A DNA stretch of 64,000 nucleotides from Aliiruegeria sabulilitoris (GCF_001558155.1 NZ_LOAS01000010.1:1-64000); one strand, 5' to 3'; shown: positions 17,730-27,298, counted from the first letter of the stretch. Translations and numbers: made by a program. Notes: generated from the letters alone by a model not told the origin.

Positions 17730-19747
17730 CAGTTTCTCTCCGATTTGGTACCCCCCGGCAGGGCCTCAAGGCGAAACTCCGGCAGGGCGAATTCGAAACC
17801 CGCCTCGGCCAGATGCGCCCGCGCGATGCGATAGGTCGCGTCGCGCAGGCCGAATTGTGCCCCAGGCAAGCATTTATAGACCAGCCGCACCACCATGAAG
17901 CGATCCTCGATCGAAACGATCCCGGCAAATCCGGGCTTTTCGAGCAACAACGGGCCGTTCTCCGGATCGGCCAGCAGCGCGTCGCCGATCTGCGAAAAGA
18001 CCTCGGCCAGCGCCGCAGGTTCGGCAGCCAGCGGCAGGCGGAAATCGAGCTGCATGGCGACCCAGCCACGCGAGCGGTTGGCAATGGTGCCGATCTGTCC
18101 GAAAGGCACGGTATGCAGCGTTCCCAGGTAGTGGCGGATCTGCAGCGAGCGGACGCCGGCGCGCTCGATGGTGCCTTCGGCCAGCCCGACATTGACGTAT
18201 TCACCGACGCGAAAGGCATCGTCGAGAAGGAAGAACACGCCCGAGATCACGTCGCGCACCAGCGTCTGGCTGCCCATGCCGAGCGCCAGGCCGATCACCC
18301 CGGCCCCCGCCAGCAGCGGCACCACGTCGACACCGATGGAGGACAGGCCGATCAGCCCTGTGATGGTGACGATCATCGCCAGGATCGTGTTGCGCAGCAG
18401 CGGCAGCAACGTGGCGACGCGGTCGCGGCGCGGCGGGCCATCGCCATCGCGCGGAGAGGCGGCGCGGCGCAATATCCGCTCCGAGCCGATCACCACAAGG
18501 TGCCAGAGAACATAGGCCAGCGTCAGCGTGATCGCGAGCTGGACAAGCGCCGGCAGGATCGCGGCGACCTTGTCATGCCGGACAAGGCGCCACGGCCCGC
18601 TCCAGAGCCGGATCAGCAGCAAAATGGCGGCGAGGATCGCGAAGGACTGCCCCATACGGCCGAAGAATTGCGGGAAGCTTGGCAGGTCCTCGGCATCCGC
18701 CGCCCCCCCCTCTGCCTGCGCGCGGCGGGCACGATCGCGCGCCTCGCTGCCGGCGGCCCAATCGTCGATCAGCAGGCAGGTCACGATCAGTGCCATGACC
18801 AGCAGGAAGCTATCGGCGGCGGTGCGTCCGGCACCGGTGCGGTCCAGCAGCAGCAGGATCGAGGTGCTGAACCAGGACAGGCAAATGTAGAAGATCGCGA
18901 AGAGGTGCCAGAGCGCGGCAAAGCTGCGCCATCCGGGCCCACGGCTGCGCCCGGACGGATCGCGCGCCAGGATCGCGGCGATGGCACGGCGGTTGCCAAG
19001 GCAGGCCAGGATCAGCAGCGCCGTAACCACAGACCGGCTGGCAAGGGTGAAGATCAGAACCGCGTCCCGGCCCAGCCCGCCATCGGCCAGCAGCACCGCC
19101 GTGACGAGAAACACCATCGCCAGCGCGGCGATGCCCACCACCCAGCGATAGAGCCGCCCCGCGTCGGCATCGCAAAGCGCGACAATGCGGATTTCAGGCG
19201 CAAAGGGCGCAAGCGGGATACGTACCAACATGGCGAAGCCGCGAATGCCGATCAGCGCCGAGAAGTAGGTGACGATCAGCACCTGCGCGACCGGGTCCGA
19301 CTGGCTGCTCATCAGCAAAGGCCAGCCGGCGATGAGCGCGAAGATGGCGAGCCCAGCGAAATCCAGAAGCGCCTTGAGCACCTGTTGCGAGAGCTTGCCC
19401 GCGCGGCTTCCCAGACGGAAGCGTCGCGACAGGCGGCGAAAGAGATATTCCGATCCCGCCCCCAGCAGCAGCCAAGGGAGTGCGGTGGAGAGCATCCGCA
19501 GCGGGTCGAAGCCGGTCTCCGACAGCATCGCGAAGAAGGACGCGATCCGGGAGGGGAACTCCGCGAGACTGGCGGAAAGCCCTTCGAGCCGCAGCGCGGC
19601 GGCGCTGGCATGACTGGTCAGAAAGTCGAACAGCGCCGATGTTCCGCCGATGAATCCGGACACGGAAACCTCCTGCGCCGCCGCAGCGGCGGGCAACAGC
19701 AGAAGGAGGGCGAGGCTGGCAACAAGGCGCATCCCGGGGCAACTCAT
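17729..19747 (-). CDS. MscS-family mechanosensitive ion channel
   Basis: A 672-residue membrane protein with a signal-peptide-like N terminus and numerous hydrophobic helices. The C-terminal part holds the MscS core: VDVVPLLAGAGVIGLALGMG is the pore-lining helix, then VRDVISGVFFLLDDAFRVGEYV and the beta domain with the LQIRHYLGTLHTVPFGQIG segment. The long N-terminal region with extra helices resembles the larger MscK/YbdG-like members. I take the ATG at 19747, which overlaps the TGA of the caspase gene in an ATGA arrangement; ATG 19732 is an alternative. Lying between two caspase genes in a coupled operon is unusual for a channel of this family and suggests a joint function. Confidence 0.93.
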   Translation of the reverse strand: MSCPGMRLVASLALLLLLPAAAAAQEVSVSGFIGGTSALFDFLTSHASAAALRLEGLSASLAEFPSRIASFFAMLSETGFDPLRMLSTALPWLLLGAGSEYLFRRLSRRFRLGSRAGKLSQQVLKALLDFAGLAIFALIAGWPLLMSSQSDPVAQVLIVTYFSALIGIRGFAMLVRIPLAPFAPEIRIVALCDADAGRLYRWVVGIAALAMVFLVTAVLLADGGLGRDAVLIFTLASRSVVTALLILACLGNRRAIAAILARDPSGRSRGPGWRSFAALWHLFAIFYICLSWFSTSILLLLDRTGAGRTAADSFLLVMALIVTCLLIDDWAAGSEARDRARRAQAEGGAADAEDLPSFPQFFGRMGQSFAILAAILLLIRLWSGPWRLVRHDKVAAILPALVQLAITLTLAYVLWHLVVIGSERILRRAASPRDGDGPPRRDRVATLLPLLRNTILAMIVTITGLIGLSSIGVDVVPLLAGAGVIGLALGMGSQTLVRDVISGVFFLLDDAFRVGEYVNVGLAEGTIERAGVRSLQIRHYLGTLHTVPFGQIGTIANRSRGWVAMQLDFRLPLAAEPAALAEVFSQIGDALLADPENGPLLLEKPGFAGIVSIEDRFMVVRLVYKCLPGAQFGLRDATYRIARAHLAEAGFEFALPEFRLEALPGGTKSERN

Positions 19748-21942
19748 TCCAGACCGGCCCGCGCAAAGACCGACGCGCGCGGCATCACCCGCCAGCGATA
19801 GCTTTCCACCCAGACATCCGAGAGCGCTCCGCCGAGCCCCATCGCGCCACGGGTGGCACCGCGCGCGGCGGCCTCGCCGAGCAGCCCGGCCAGCGCGTCG
19901 CGCGCCGCCGAGCGGGTGCCCTCGCCCGCGAGCCCCGCGCCGCAATTCTCCACCAGCCCTGTCAGGTTGAGCGCCTCGGCATTCTCGCGCACCTCGCTGA
20001 CCAGCATATAGAGCCGTTCATGGCCGGCCGAATAGGGCACCGGACCGGGACAATCCGAGCACATCACCATCGGGTCACCGAGCGCGCGCGGCGCCTGGGT
20101 GCCCTCGACCAGTTCGTAATCGACATGAACGCAGTATTGCGCGTCGATATGGATGCGGTTGACGTCGCGCTGGCCGTCGCGATTGCCCGTAGCCGCGAAG
20201 CGCAGCAGGTCGCATTGCTTGAGATCGGCGGCGGCATCGAGCGCGCGGAACCCCTCTTCCCGCATGCCCGAAAGCGCGGCGCGGCATTCATTTTGCGGAT
20301 CGGCCGGCGCACCCGGCGGCTGCAGCGCGGCGATATCGCTGGCGAAACGGCTCGCCTCGATGCGGATGGGGGACGGGTTGACGAAAGACGCCGTTCCCTC
20401 GAGCCCGTCCAGCGTCTCGGCCAGCCGCTCCGCCTTGAGGATGCGCACCAGCAATTCGGTGAGCCGGGCGTCCTCGCCCGACAGATCGAAGGAAAGCCCG
20501 GCGGGCGCATGGTCGATCTGGGCCGCAGGGCCGAACCAGAGCGCGCCGTCGCGCTGCAGCACCTGAACGGAATAGACTTCGCCCCCGCTTTCGGCGGGAA
20601 TGCCCGCACGAGCGCTGGCGGCTTCAAGCGCCGCGGCGAAGCGGGCCGGGAGCGGATCGCCCTCGGGCAACGGCGCTTCGGTATCGAGCGATATCAGCGG
20701 GGAAAAATGGATCACGCGGTCGAGCGGGCCCGCCTCAAGCTGCGCGAAACCGGCCGCAGCGGGCAGGCTTCCGACGGGCGGGCAAAGCGCCGTGCTATCG
20801 GGCAGGCAATCCTCCGAGACTGGGCGCAGCGTGGCGTTGCGCGGCTCGATGGCCTCGATCTGCGCATAGCCGAGGATCGCATCGGGCGCATCGGCGGCGT
20901 CCGCCACCAGCGCCATCAGGCTGCCCTGTTGCAACCCGTGCACCTGCCCCGCTGCAAGCTGGTTGCCATCGACGAGATAGCGCGCAGGGCCTGCCGTGCC
21001 GCTGCCGCCAAAGACCGGCTGGTCGATCAGGCTGCCTTCCCAAAGCGGGGTCTGCACCGCCGCCATGCCAAACCCCGCGCCCCGGTTGAGCTCGGCCAGC
21101 GCCGATTGGAAAAGCTGGCGATAGGTCAGCGCCTGTTCGCTCTCCAGCCGTGCCGCCAACGCGGCGGTGAAAAGACCGTACCACTGGCTGCCATCGGGTT
21201 CCGCGCCCTGGCTCATGTCCACCTCGCGGGCGACATCGTTGGAGCGCGTGGCATAGAAGGCAACGTAGCCCCCCTGCCCCGGCACATCCGTTCCGGCGGG
21301 ATCAGAGGCCGGGGCCGCTGCGCGCTCGGCAGCGGGCAACGCCGTTGCGGCGGACAGGTCGATCCCGAGCAGGCCCGGGTCCACTTGCCGTTCGGCCAGG
21401 CTCGGCTCGGCGGCGCGCATACCGCTGCCGGAATGGCAGCTATCCATCACTAGGAACACATCAGCGCCCCGCGCCCGGATCGCGGCCACCTTTTCGCCGA
21501 TCTCGTCATCGGTGATCGCATTGGGCAGCTGCGAGGCGCCACTCGGGGCCCGCGCCACGTCCATCGGCAGGAAAATCTCGTCCAGCCCGTCGGTCTCCTC
21601 GCCCTCGCTGTCGAGCTGGCGCGAGCCATGGCCGCTGAGGTGAATATAGACGAAGTCGCCCGGATGGGCGGCTTCTGCCTGGGCGTCGAACGCGGCGAGA
21701 ATGGCCGCGCGGGTCGGCGCTTCGGCGCCATCGAGCCCACTGGCCAGAACGGTGATTGCCTCCACACCGCGCCGGTCCAGAACATCGCGCATCAGGCGCA
21801 CATCGTTCACCGGACCACGCAGATCGGGAATCGCGGCGTCATCGTAATCGGTAACTCCTATCAGCAATGCACTGGTTTCCGCCAAGCCAGGTTGCGCCGA
21901 CACAAACGCAAAAAACAACGCGAGCGCCCGAAAATTCCACAT
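19744..21942 (-). CDS. exported caspase-like (C14) protease
   Basis: A 732-residue protein with a signal peptide (likely cut after QPGLAE). The caspase p20-like domain is N-terminal: SALLIGVTDYDD at 24-35, the histidine in YIHLSGHGSRQ (His105) and the cysteine in VFLVMDSCHSGSG (Cys169). The acidic stretch EGEETDGLDEIFLPMD after the histidine is typical of metacaspase/orthocaspase proteins. About 450 residues of unassigned sequence with several cysteines follow. I use the ATG at 21942, preceded by GGAG at eight bases. It is the first gene of the minus-strand unit caspase-mscS-WD40 caspase and is divergent from the hydrolase gene at 22083. Processing sites and target are unknown. Confidence 0.9.
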   Translation of the reverse strand: MWNFRALALFFAFVSAQPGLAETSALLIGVTDYDDAAIPDLRGPVNDVRLMRDVLDRRGVEAITVLASGLDGAEAPTRAAILAAFDAQAEAAHPGDFVYIHLSGHGSRQLDSEGEETDGLDEIFLPMDVARAPSGASQLPNAITDDEIGEKVAAIRARGADVFLVMDSCHSGSGMRAAEPSLAERQVDPGLLGIDLSAATALPAAERAAAPASDPAGTDVPGQGGYVAFYATRSNDVAREVDMSQGAEPDGSQWYGLFTAALAARLESEQALTYRQLFQSALAELNRGAGFGMAAVQTPLWEGSLIDQPVFGGSGTAGPARYLVDGNQLAAGQVHGLQQGSLMALVADAADAPDAILGYAQIEAIEPRNATLRPVSEDCLPDSTALCPPVGSLPAAAGFAQLEAGPLDRVIHFSPLISLDTEAPLPEGDPLPARFAAALEAASARAGIPAESGGEVYSVQVLQRDGALWFGPAAQIDHAPAGLSFDLSGEDARLTELLVRILKAERLAETLDGLEGTASFVNPSPIRIEASRFASDIAALQPPGAPADPQNECRAALSGMREEGFRALDAAADLKQCDLLRFAATGNRDGQRDVNRIHIDAQYCVHVDYELVEGTQAPRALGDPMVMCSDCPGPVPYSAGHERLYMLVSEVRENAEALNLTGLVENCGAGLAGEGTRSAARDALAGLLGEAAARGATRGAMGLGGALSDVWVESYRWRVMPRASVFARAGLE

Positions 21943-22082
21943 GATAAAAACTCCATGCCTCAAATACACGTCCCCGGAAGACAAGTGGCAGGACCCGGGC
22001 GTTCGTCTTTCTGCCGTGTTTACTTCACCGTCCCACCAGATAATCTGCGCCTGTTTTCAGCGTCAAATCAAATGGATCGGTA

Positions 22083-23825
22083 ATGCATATCAAACCCCTC
22101 CTGTTGTGTTTTCTGGTCTCGACCGCGACCGTCCTGCCGTTTGTTGCCAATGCACAAGGCAGTGACGGAACGCCGTTCGACCCGATCGCCTTCGAACTGG
22201 AAATGTCGGGGCTCGAGACCGACGCCGCGCGGGTTGCCGCAATCGATGCGGCCATTGCCGCGCTCGAAACGAGCCCGACGCCGGATTTTCAGGTCTATTT
22301 CGACCTCTTCACCTTGAAGCTGGAAATCCTGCAAGCCGGCGGGGACCTTCGCGCCACGGCCGATATGGCCGCCGAGCTTGGCGCCTTTGCACTCTCGCGC
22401 GGCGAGGCGCTCGGGCGCAACCCGCTGCCCTATTTCGACCTCGCGGCCGATCTCTATGAACAGGCCGGTGCGCCGGACGCGGCCATAGGCGCGCTGGAAG
22501 CCGGGCTGAAATACCGGCTGGATGGCGGGCAATCGGGAGACAGCATCGCCGCGATCTATCGCGACATGGCACGGCTGGCCGAAGTGACCGGGCAGAAATC
22601 GGCAGCCGAGTCCTATCTCGCGCAGGCGCAAGCCGCACTGGACCCGGATGCCGTCGGCACCCGCGCCGACGAGACAGCCGGTTACCGACCGGTCGATGTC
22701 TATTACGCAACGGACCGCGCCCGGACCGGCAATCCCGATGCGTCGGACTTCTACGGCGCGGGGCGGGGCGAGCTGGAATATGGCGTGGTGACCGTGACCA
22801 TCCCCAACACCCATATCCCCGGCGCGATCGAAACACCCTCGATCTGGCGGCTGGAATTCGGCCCCTCGCCCGCCCGACACGTCATGGTGCAGAAGATCGA
22901 GCCGATGGAGGTGGATGGCTATTTCTCCCGCATGCGCACGGAGATGGAGGGGCGCGAACGCAAGGAGGCGGTGGTCTTCATCCACGGCTTCAACACCCGC
23001 TTCGACGCCGCCGCCCGCCGCGCCGCGCAGCTCGCATATGACATGGATTACCGCGGCATCCCGGTGCTTTATTCCTGGCCCTCGGCCGGCAAGACCATGC
23101 GCTATGTCGCCGATGAAGCGGTTGTGCGGCTAAGCGGGCGGCGTCTGTCGCATTTCCTGGAGGATCTGCGGGCGCGGTCAGGGGCGGAAACGATCCATAT
23201 CGTCGCCCATTCCATGGGCAACCGCGCTGCCACCGATGCGCTGGAGCTGCTGGCGCTGCGGGCCGAGGCCAAGGGGCTCGACATGCCGCTCTTCGGTCAA
23301 CTCTTCTTTGCCGCGCCGGATGTCGATGCGGGGCTCTTTGCCGAGATGGCCAAGACCATCCGCCCGCTGGCCGAGCGGCTGACGCTCTATGCCTCGGAAA
23401 ACGACTGGGCGCTGGCGGCCTCGCGCAAGTTGCATGGCAACGCGCCACGCGCCGGACAGGCCGGCGGAACGATCCTCAACGCGGAAGATTTCGACACGGT
23501 CGACATGTCCGATTTGGGCGAAGACATGCTGGCCCACACCTATTTCGCCAATGACAGCTCGGCGCTGGCCGATATCATGTCGCTGATCTGGCTGAACCCG
23601 GAACCCGGGCGGCGTTGCGGCCTTGCACAGACGACAGCGGGTGGTTGGCTGTACGAAAAGGGTGCCTGCCCGGACAAAAAGATGGTGGGCCTGATCAGTC
23701 GGCTCTGGGACGAGGCGGAGGTGACGCCGGAAGCGATCCGCGCCATGGTGGCCGACGCGGTGCCCGATGCCGGCGAGGCCGAGGCGCTGGAACGCAGCTT
23801 CGAACGGCTGTTCGAAAGCAACTGA
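22083..23825 (+). CDS. exported alpha/beta hydrolase, DUF900 type
   Basis: A 580-residue protein with a signal peptide (likely cut after PFVANAQG). Residues 30-200 are Ala-rich helices that look like tetratricopeptide-type repeats. The DUF900 hydrolase domain follows: YRPVDVYYATDRARTG at about 200, the oxyanion segment VVFIHGFNTRF (His301) and the nucleophile elbow HIVAHSMGNRA with Ser377. The family is annotated as esterase/lipase-like, without firm substrates. It is the first gene of the plus-strand unit, starting 140 bp from the divergent caspase gene. Co-location with caspase-fold genes suggests that it is an effector or partner, which is inference. Confidence 0.88.
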   Translation: MHIKPLLLCFLVSTATVLPFVANAQGSDGTPFDPIAFELEMSGLETDAARVAAIDAAIAALETSPTPDFQVYFDLFTLKLEILQAGGDLRATADMAAELGAFALSRGEALGRNPLPYFDLAADLYEQAGAPDAAIGALEAGLKYRLDGGQSGDSIAAIYRDMARLAEVTGQKSAAESYLAQAQAALDPDAVGTRADETAGYRPVDVYYATDRARTGNPDASDFYGAGRGELEYGVVTVTIPNTHIPGAIETPSIWRLEFGPSPARHVMVQKIEPMEVDGYFSRMRTEMEGRERKEAVVFIHGFNTRFDAAARRAAQLAYDMDYRGIPVLYSWPSAGKTMRYVADEAVVRLSGRRLSHFLEDLRARSGAETIHIVAHSMGNRAATDALELLALRAEAKGLDMPLFGQLFFAAPDVDAGLFAEMAKTIRPLAERLTLYASENDWALAASRKLHGNAPRAGQAGGTILNAEDFDTVDMSDLGEDMLAHTYFANDSSALADIMSLIWLNPEPGRRCGLAQTTAGGWLYEKGACPDKKMVGLISRLWDEAEVTPEAIRAMVADAVPDAGEAEALERSFERLFESN

Positions 23826-23922
23826 GCACGCATTCAACGGGCGCTTTCAGCGCAGCCGCGCCAGAAACAGCCGGAGCGGTGACGCCCTCGCGCCCGTGCC
23901 TCCCAACTCTGAGCGGATCCAG

Positions 23923-25119
23923 ATGATGAGACCTTTCGCGACCTTCCTGATCAGCGCGGTGTTTTCGCTGTCGGGCGCGATGCTGCCGGCCCAGACAGGG
24001 CCGAGCGTCCCCGAGCAGATTTCCCAGCTCCACAAGCGCGGCATTTCGGAGTTTTCCTCAGGTGACCACGACGCGTTGAGCCGCACCGCGCAACAGATGT
24101 GGAGCCTTGCTGAGCAGGCGCGGGAGCTTCCCCCGGGCTACCGTCTTGCGGTGATGAACATGGCGATCAGCTTCCTGAACATCGGCGACGCGCCCGACAT
24201 CGCGCAGCGCTATGACCGCGCAATCGCGCTGGCGGTGCACGAGATCGGACCGCGAAACGAGAAGACCGTCGATCTCGTGGCAAAGGCGATCGCGCACCGA
24301 CTGCAATCCGGCGAGACCGAAGCCGCGTGGAAAGTCGGCACCGACTGGCTGGAAATCGCCGCCGCGATTCCGGACCCGACCGGCACCCACCCCGTGGAAA
24401 CGCTTGTGGCTCTCCTGAGCAAGGAAACGCGGAACCTGTTCGGCCTGTTCGAAAAAACGTCGGACCCGGTGTTCCGGGATCAATCGCGGCAGCTTTCCGA
24501 AATGGCCTGGGGCCTTGCCCGAACCGAAGAGAGCTCGCCGTTACAGGTCCGCCTGAATACATTGGAGCTTTACTCGGCTGCCAGATTCTTATCCGACATG
24601 ACCGTTCTGGATCTGCTTGAGGAAGGCTACCGGATGGCGCTTGCCGAGCTGGGGCCGACACATGCCACCACCCGCACGCGGGGGATGCGGTTTCTGGAGG
24701 AGCTTTTTGCCTCGAACGAGTTCGAGGAAAGCCTGTTCCTCGCTCGCCGCCTGCTCGAAGCCGCAAGCCTGGACGCGCAGGCAGGCCGTCCGGTTTCCGC
24801 CCAATTGATGGTTTTCGCCGATATCATCTTCAAGAGCCTCGGTCTTGCCTCTGACGTTGAGGCACTGCGCGAGGTCGCTCAGGCCAACCGGGCGCTCGGG
24901 ATCGCCGATCTCCGCGACCGCCTCGCCCAACCCGGCGAAAGCGAGAACGTCACGGACCTCAAGGCCCAGCTGGCCGTGCTGGTCGATCCGCCCGAAGCGA
25001 TTGCGCTCTACCGGGAGATCATCGCCACAACCGAGAACCCGCATTTCGCGGCGAATATGCGCGGAAAGCTGGCCGCGCTGCTGGTCGAGGAAAGGCAATT
25101 CCCCCCGCACGCGCCGTGA
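23923..25119 (+). CDS. N-terminal part of a split helical-repeat/CHAT protein
   Basis: This 398-residue frame starts with MMRPFATFLISAVFSLSG, a signal peptide, followed by alpha-helical repeats that resemble tetratricopeptide units up to the stop. The frame ends in the middle of a helix, shortly after CCCCCC at 25101-25106, with GTGA shared with the next frame. If the run had seven C, reading would continue through FPPARAVIDAARAYY into the next frame, giving one protein of about 1080 residues, the usual design of TPR-CHAT proteins. I therefore take this as the front half of one gene disturbed by a frameshift. Sequencing error, true mutation, slippage or two coupled genes all remain possible. 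Confidence 0.75.
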   Translation: MMRPFATFLISAVFSLSGAMLPAQTGPSVPEQISQLHKRGISEFSSGDHDALSRTAQQMWSLAEQARELPPGYRLAVMNMAISFLNIGDAPDIAQRYDRAIALAVHEIGPRNEKTVDLVAKAIAHRLQSGETEAAWKVGTDWLEIAAAIPDPTGTHPVETLVALLSKETRNLFGLFEKTSDPVFRDQSRQLSEMAWGLARTEESSPLQVRLNTLELYSAARFLSDMTVLDLLEEGYRMALAELGPTHATTRTRGMRFLEELFASNEFEESLFLARRLLEAASLDAQAGRPVSAQLMVFADIIFKSLGLASDVEALREVAQANRALGIADLRDRLAQPGESENVTDLKAQLAVLVDPPEAIALYREIIATTENPHFAANMRGKLAALLVEERQFPPHAP

Positions 25120-27170
25120 TCGACGCCGCGCGGGCCTATTACAGTCAAAGCGAGACGCGGCAGAAACAGTCGCTTTATATCGACCTTCTGGCGACGGAGG
25201 CCCGGCTGGAAATCCTGCTGGGAGAAAATGCGCGCCCCCTTGCAACGCTGGAAGAAATCTACCGGAAGGCATCGCTGGCCTATGATGCGGGCGGAAAGAC
25301 CGTGGCCGATCCGGCATCGCGGCATCTGATGCAGCTCTACGCGGAGTTCTGTCTAGATGATGAATTGATGCAACTCCTCCGCGATCAACATCCGCGCCTG
25401 CCAGAAATTGCGACCACGCATCTGGAGACGCTCTTTCTTGTCGGCGAGTTTGACGATGTGTTCGAGATTGCGCAGAGAGGCCGCGCACAGGAGACGGTCA
25501 ACGCTCCGGAGAACCTTCTGCGCGAGTATTTCCTGCGCTCTCAGGCCTTGAGCAGCGCAACGGAGCAATCCGTGGCGCGGGCCAGCGCGCGGCAGCGTGC
25601 CGCGCAAGCCCCCCGGCAGGCAGCGCTTTACGCGGAATGGGAAACGGCGCAGGCCGGGCTTGGCGTGGCGCTGCGGGGCCTGAGGGACCTGGAAGCGCAG
25701 AGGGAACGTCTTTCGCTGGACGAGGTGGAACAGCGGCGAAAGGCGCTGGCCGGGCAACGCATCCAATCGCAGGAAGCAACGCAAACGGCTTTTGAACGCT
25801 TGCGGCTGGCGGCTCCGGAAATTGCCGCCGCCCTGAAACCCGCACCTGTCCCCGTGCACGAGCTTCAACAGGATCTCCTGTGTCCGGATGAGGCCCTGAT
25901 CCGCTTCGTCGTCACGCCTTTCGGCAACAACAATTCAGGCAATGACAGGATCTTCGTCTGGGCAATCACGCGGGAAGGCGCTGCCTGGGCGGAGGTGCCG
26001 CTCAACACGCGGCAGCTTCTGACCCATATGACCGCCCTGCGCCGAGCCCTTGTTGCCGGCAACCGCGGCGCGTTTTCGCTCAACGGGTCCGGGAACGACC
26101 AACCGGCCTTCGACCGCGCGCTGGCTCACTCTCTATACCCGGCCCTGTTCGGAGACCCTGTCGTTGCAGACCTGATCGATGGCAAACAGAACTGGTCGCT
26201 GGTACCGCATGGCGCGCTGTTCAACTTGCCCTTCAACGCGCTTGTCATGACGCCACCCGATGGGCTCGACAACGATTCCGAGGCGCTGAGGAATACGAAA
26301 TGGCTGGGGCTGGAACGCGCGGTCTCCATCCTGCCATCGGTCGCCTATCTGCGCGGACGGCAAAACGCCCCGTCCCCGGCAACGGCGAAACGGGCGCCTT
26401 TCTTTGGCCTCGGCGATCCAGACTTCGATGGTAGCGGCGCGGACGGAACGGAAAGGCTGGCGCAGGCAATTCGTTCCTACGAACGCTCTGGCCAGATCGC
26501 CCCCGAGCAGATCCGCCTTCCGGGCACACGCGAAGAAGTCATGGCCTTCAAGGACCTCATGGGCGCCACTGAGAGCTCGGTGCTTCTCGGCGCCGAGGCA
26601 ACCGAAGCAACCGAAGCAACCGAAGCAACCGAAGCAACCGAAGCAACCGAAGCAACCGAAGCCGGACTGCAGCAAGCCGCGCAAGAGGGCAAGCTGAACG
26701 CGGAGGTTCTTTTGCTGGCAACCCATGGCCTGCTGGCCGGAACTTTCGAAGGCGTTGCGGACCCGGCGCTCGTGATGACCCCGCCGGCGCAAGCTTCCTC
26801 ATCTGCGAATGGAGAGTTCGAAGACGATGGGCTGCTGACCGCCACGGAGATCACGCAGATGACCATCGATGCGGATTGGGTGATCCTGTCGGCCTGCGAC
26901 ACGGCAGCCAGCATCCGGCAGGGTGGAGAGGGTTTTTCCGGCCTTGCGAGCGCCTTTCTGCAGACGGGCGCATCCGCTCTTCTGGTCTCGCACTGGCCCG
27001 TTCACGATCAGGTCGCCGTGGCCCTGACGACCGGTTCTCTCAAGGCACTGCAAGATGGCGCGGCGGCGACGCGGGCGGAAGCACTGCGGATATCGATGCG
27101 TGATGTGGCCACCAATACCAATGCGCATCCCGGCTACTGGGCGCCGTTCCAGCTGCTCGGGCTGGACTGA
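25116..27170 (+). CDS. C-terminal part of split protein: helical repeats plus CHAT protease domain
   Basis: A 684-residue frame beginning with GTG inside the stop of the previous frame. The first 220 residues continue helical repeats and lack a signal peptide. The CHAT domain fills the rest: LICPDEALIRFVV-like strand at about 250, the histidine in LLATHGLLAG (His537), the cysteine in VILSACDTAAS (Cys594), then SALLVSHWPVHDQ and the terminal PGYWAPFQLLG. Both residues of the caspase-type dyad are present. A 9-bp tandem repeat coding (Glu-Ala-Thr)7 sits shortly before the histidine. If translated on its own the protein would stay in the cytoplasm, unlike its neighbours, which is one reason to suspect a frameshift. 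Confidence 0.85.
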   Translation: MIDAARAYYSQSETRQKQSLYIDLLATEARLEILLGENARPLATLEEIYRKASLAYDAGGKTVADPASRHLMQLYAEFCLDDELMQLLRDQHPRLPEIATTHLETLFLVGEFDDVFEIAQRGRAQETVNAPENLLREYFLRSQALSSATEQSVARASARQRAAQAPRQAALYAEWETAQAGLGVALRGLRDLEAQRERLSLDEVEQRRKALAGQRIQSQEATQTAFERLRLAAPEIAAALKPAPVPVHELQQDLLCPDEALIRFVVTPFGNNNSGNDRIFVWAITREGAAWAEVPLNTRQLLTHMTALRRALVAGNRGAFSLNGSGNDQPAFDRALAHSLYPALFGDPVVADLIDGKQNWSLVPHGALFNLPFNALVMTPPDGLDNDSEALRNTKWLGLERAVSILPSVAYLRGRQNAPSPATAKRAPFFGLGDPDFDGSGADGTERLAQAIRSYERSGQIAPEQIRLPGTREEVMAFKDLMGATESSVLLGAEATEATEATEATEATEATEATEAGLQQAAQEGKLNAEVLLLATHGLLAGTFEGVADPALVMTPPAQASSSANGEFEDDGLLTATEITQMTIDADWVILSACDTAASIRQGGEGFSGLASAFLQTGASALLVSHWPVHDQVAVALTTGSLKALQDGAAATRAEALRISMRDVATNTNAHPGYWAPFQLLGLD
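26595..26662 (+). repeat. 9-bp tandem repeat (GAAGCAACC), about 7.5 copies
   Basis: Six identical GAAGCAACC units (26604-26657) follow one variant unit GAGGCAACC (26595-26603), and a partial copy ends the array. The array lies in frame inside the CHAT coding region and yields seven Glu-Ala-Thr triplets. Copy-number change by slippage would alter linker length without breaking the frame. Confidence 0.95.
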
Positions 27171-27298
27171 TACGCGGCGGAGTCTCGTCGCGGCTCTGGA
27201 CAATTGCCCACGGTGCCGCGATTTTCACTTGGGCGCGCAGCCTGCTTGCTCCGGCCTTTGATCAGAATGTCTCAAGCATCATTGGGGAAGATGTCGCC

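Noticed and set aside
17813-19801. 662-codon open frame on the plus strand over the MscS gene
   Set aside because: The product is rich in Arg, Gln and Asp without domain pattern, while the minus strand encodes a clear channel protein.
26595-26662. possible CRISPR array
   Set aside because: Units are 9 bp with no spacers and lie in frame in a coding region, so this is a tandem repeat.
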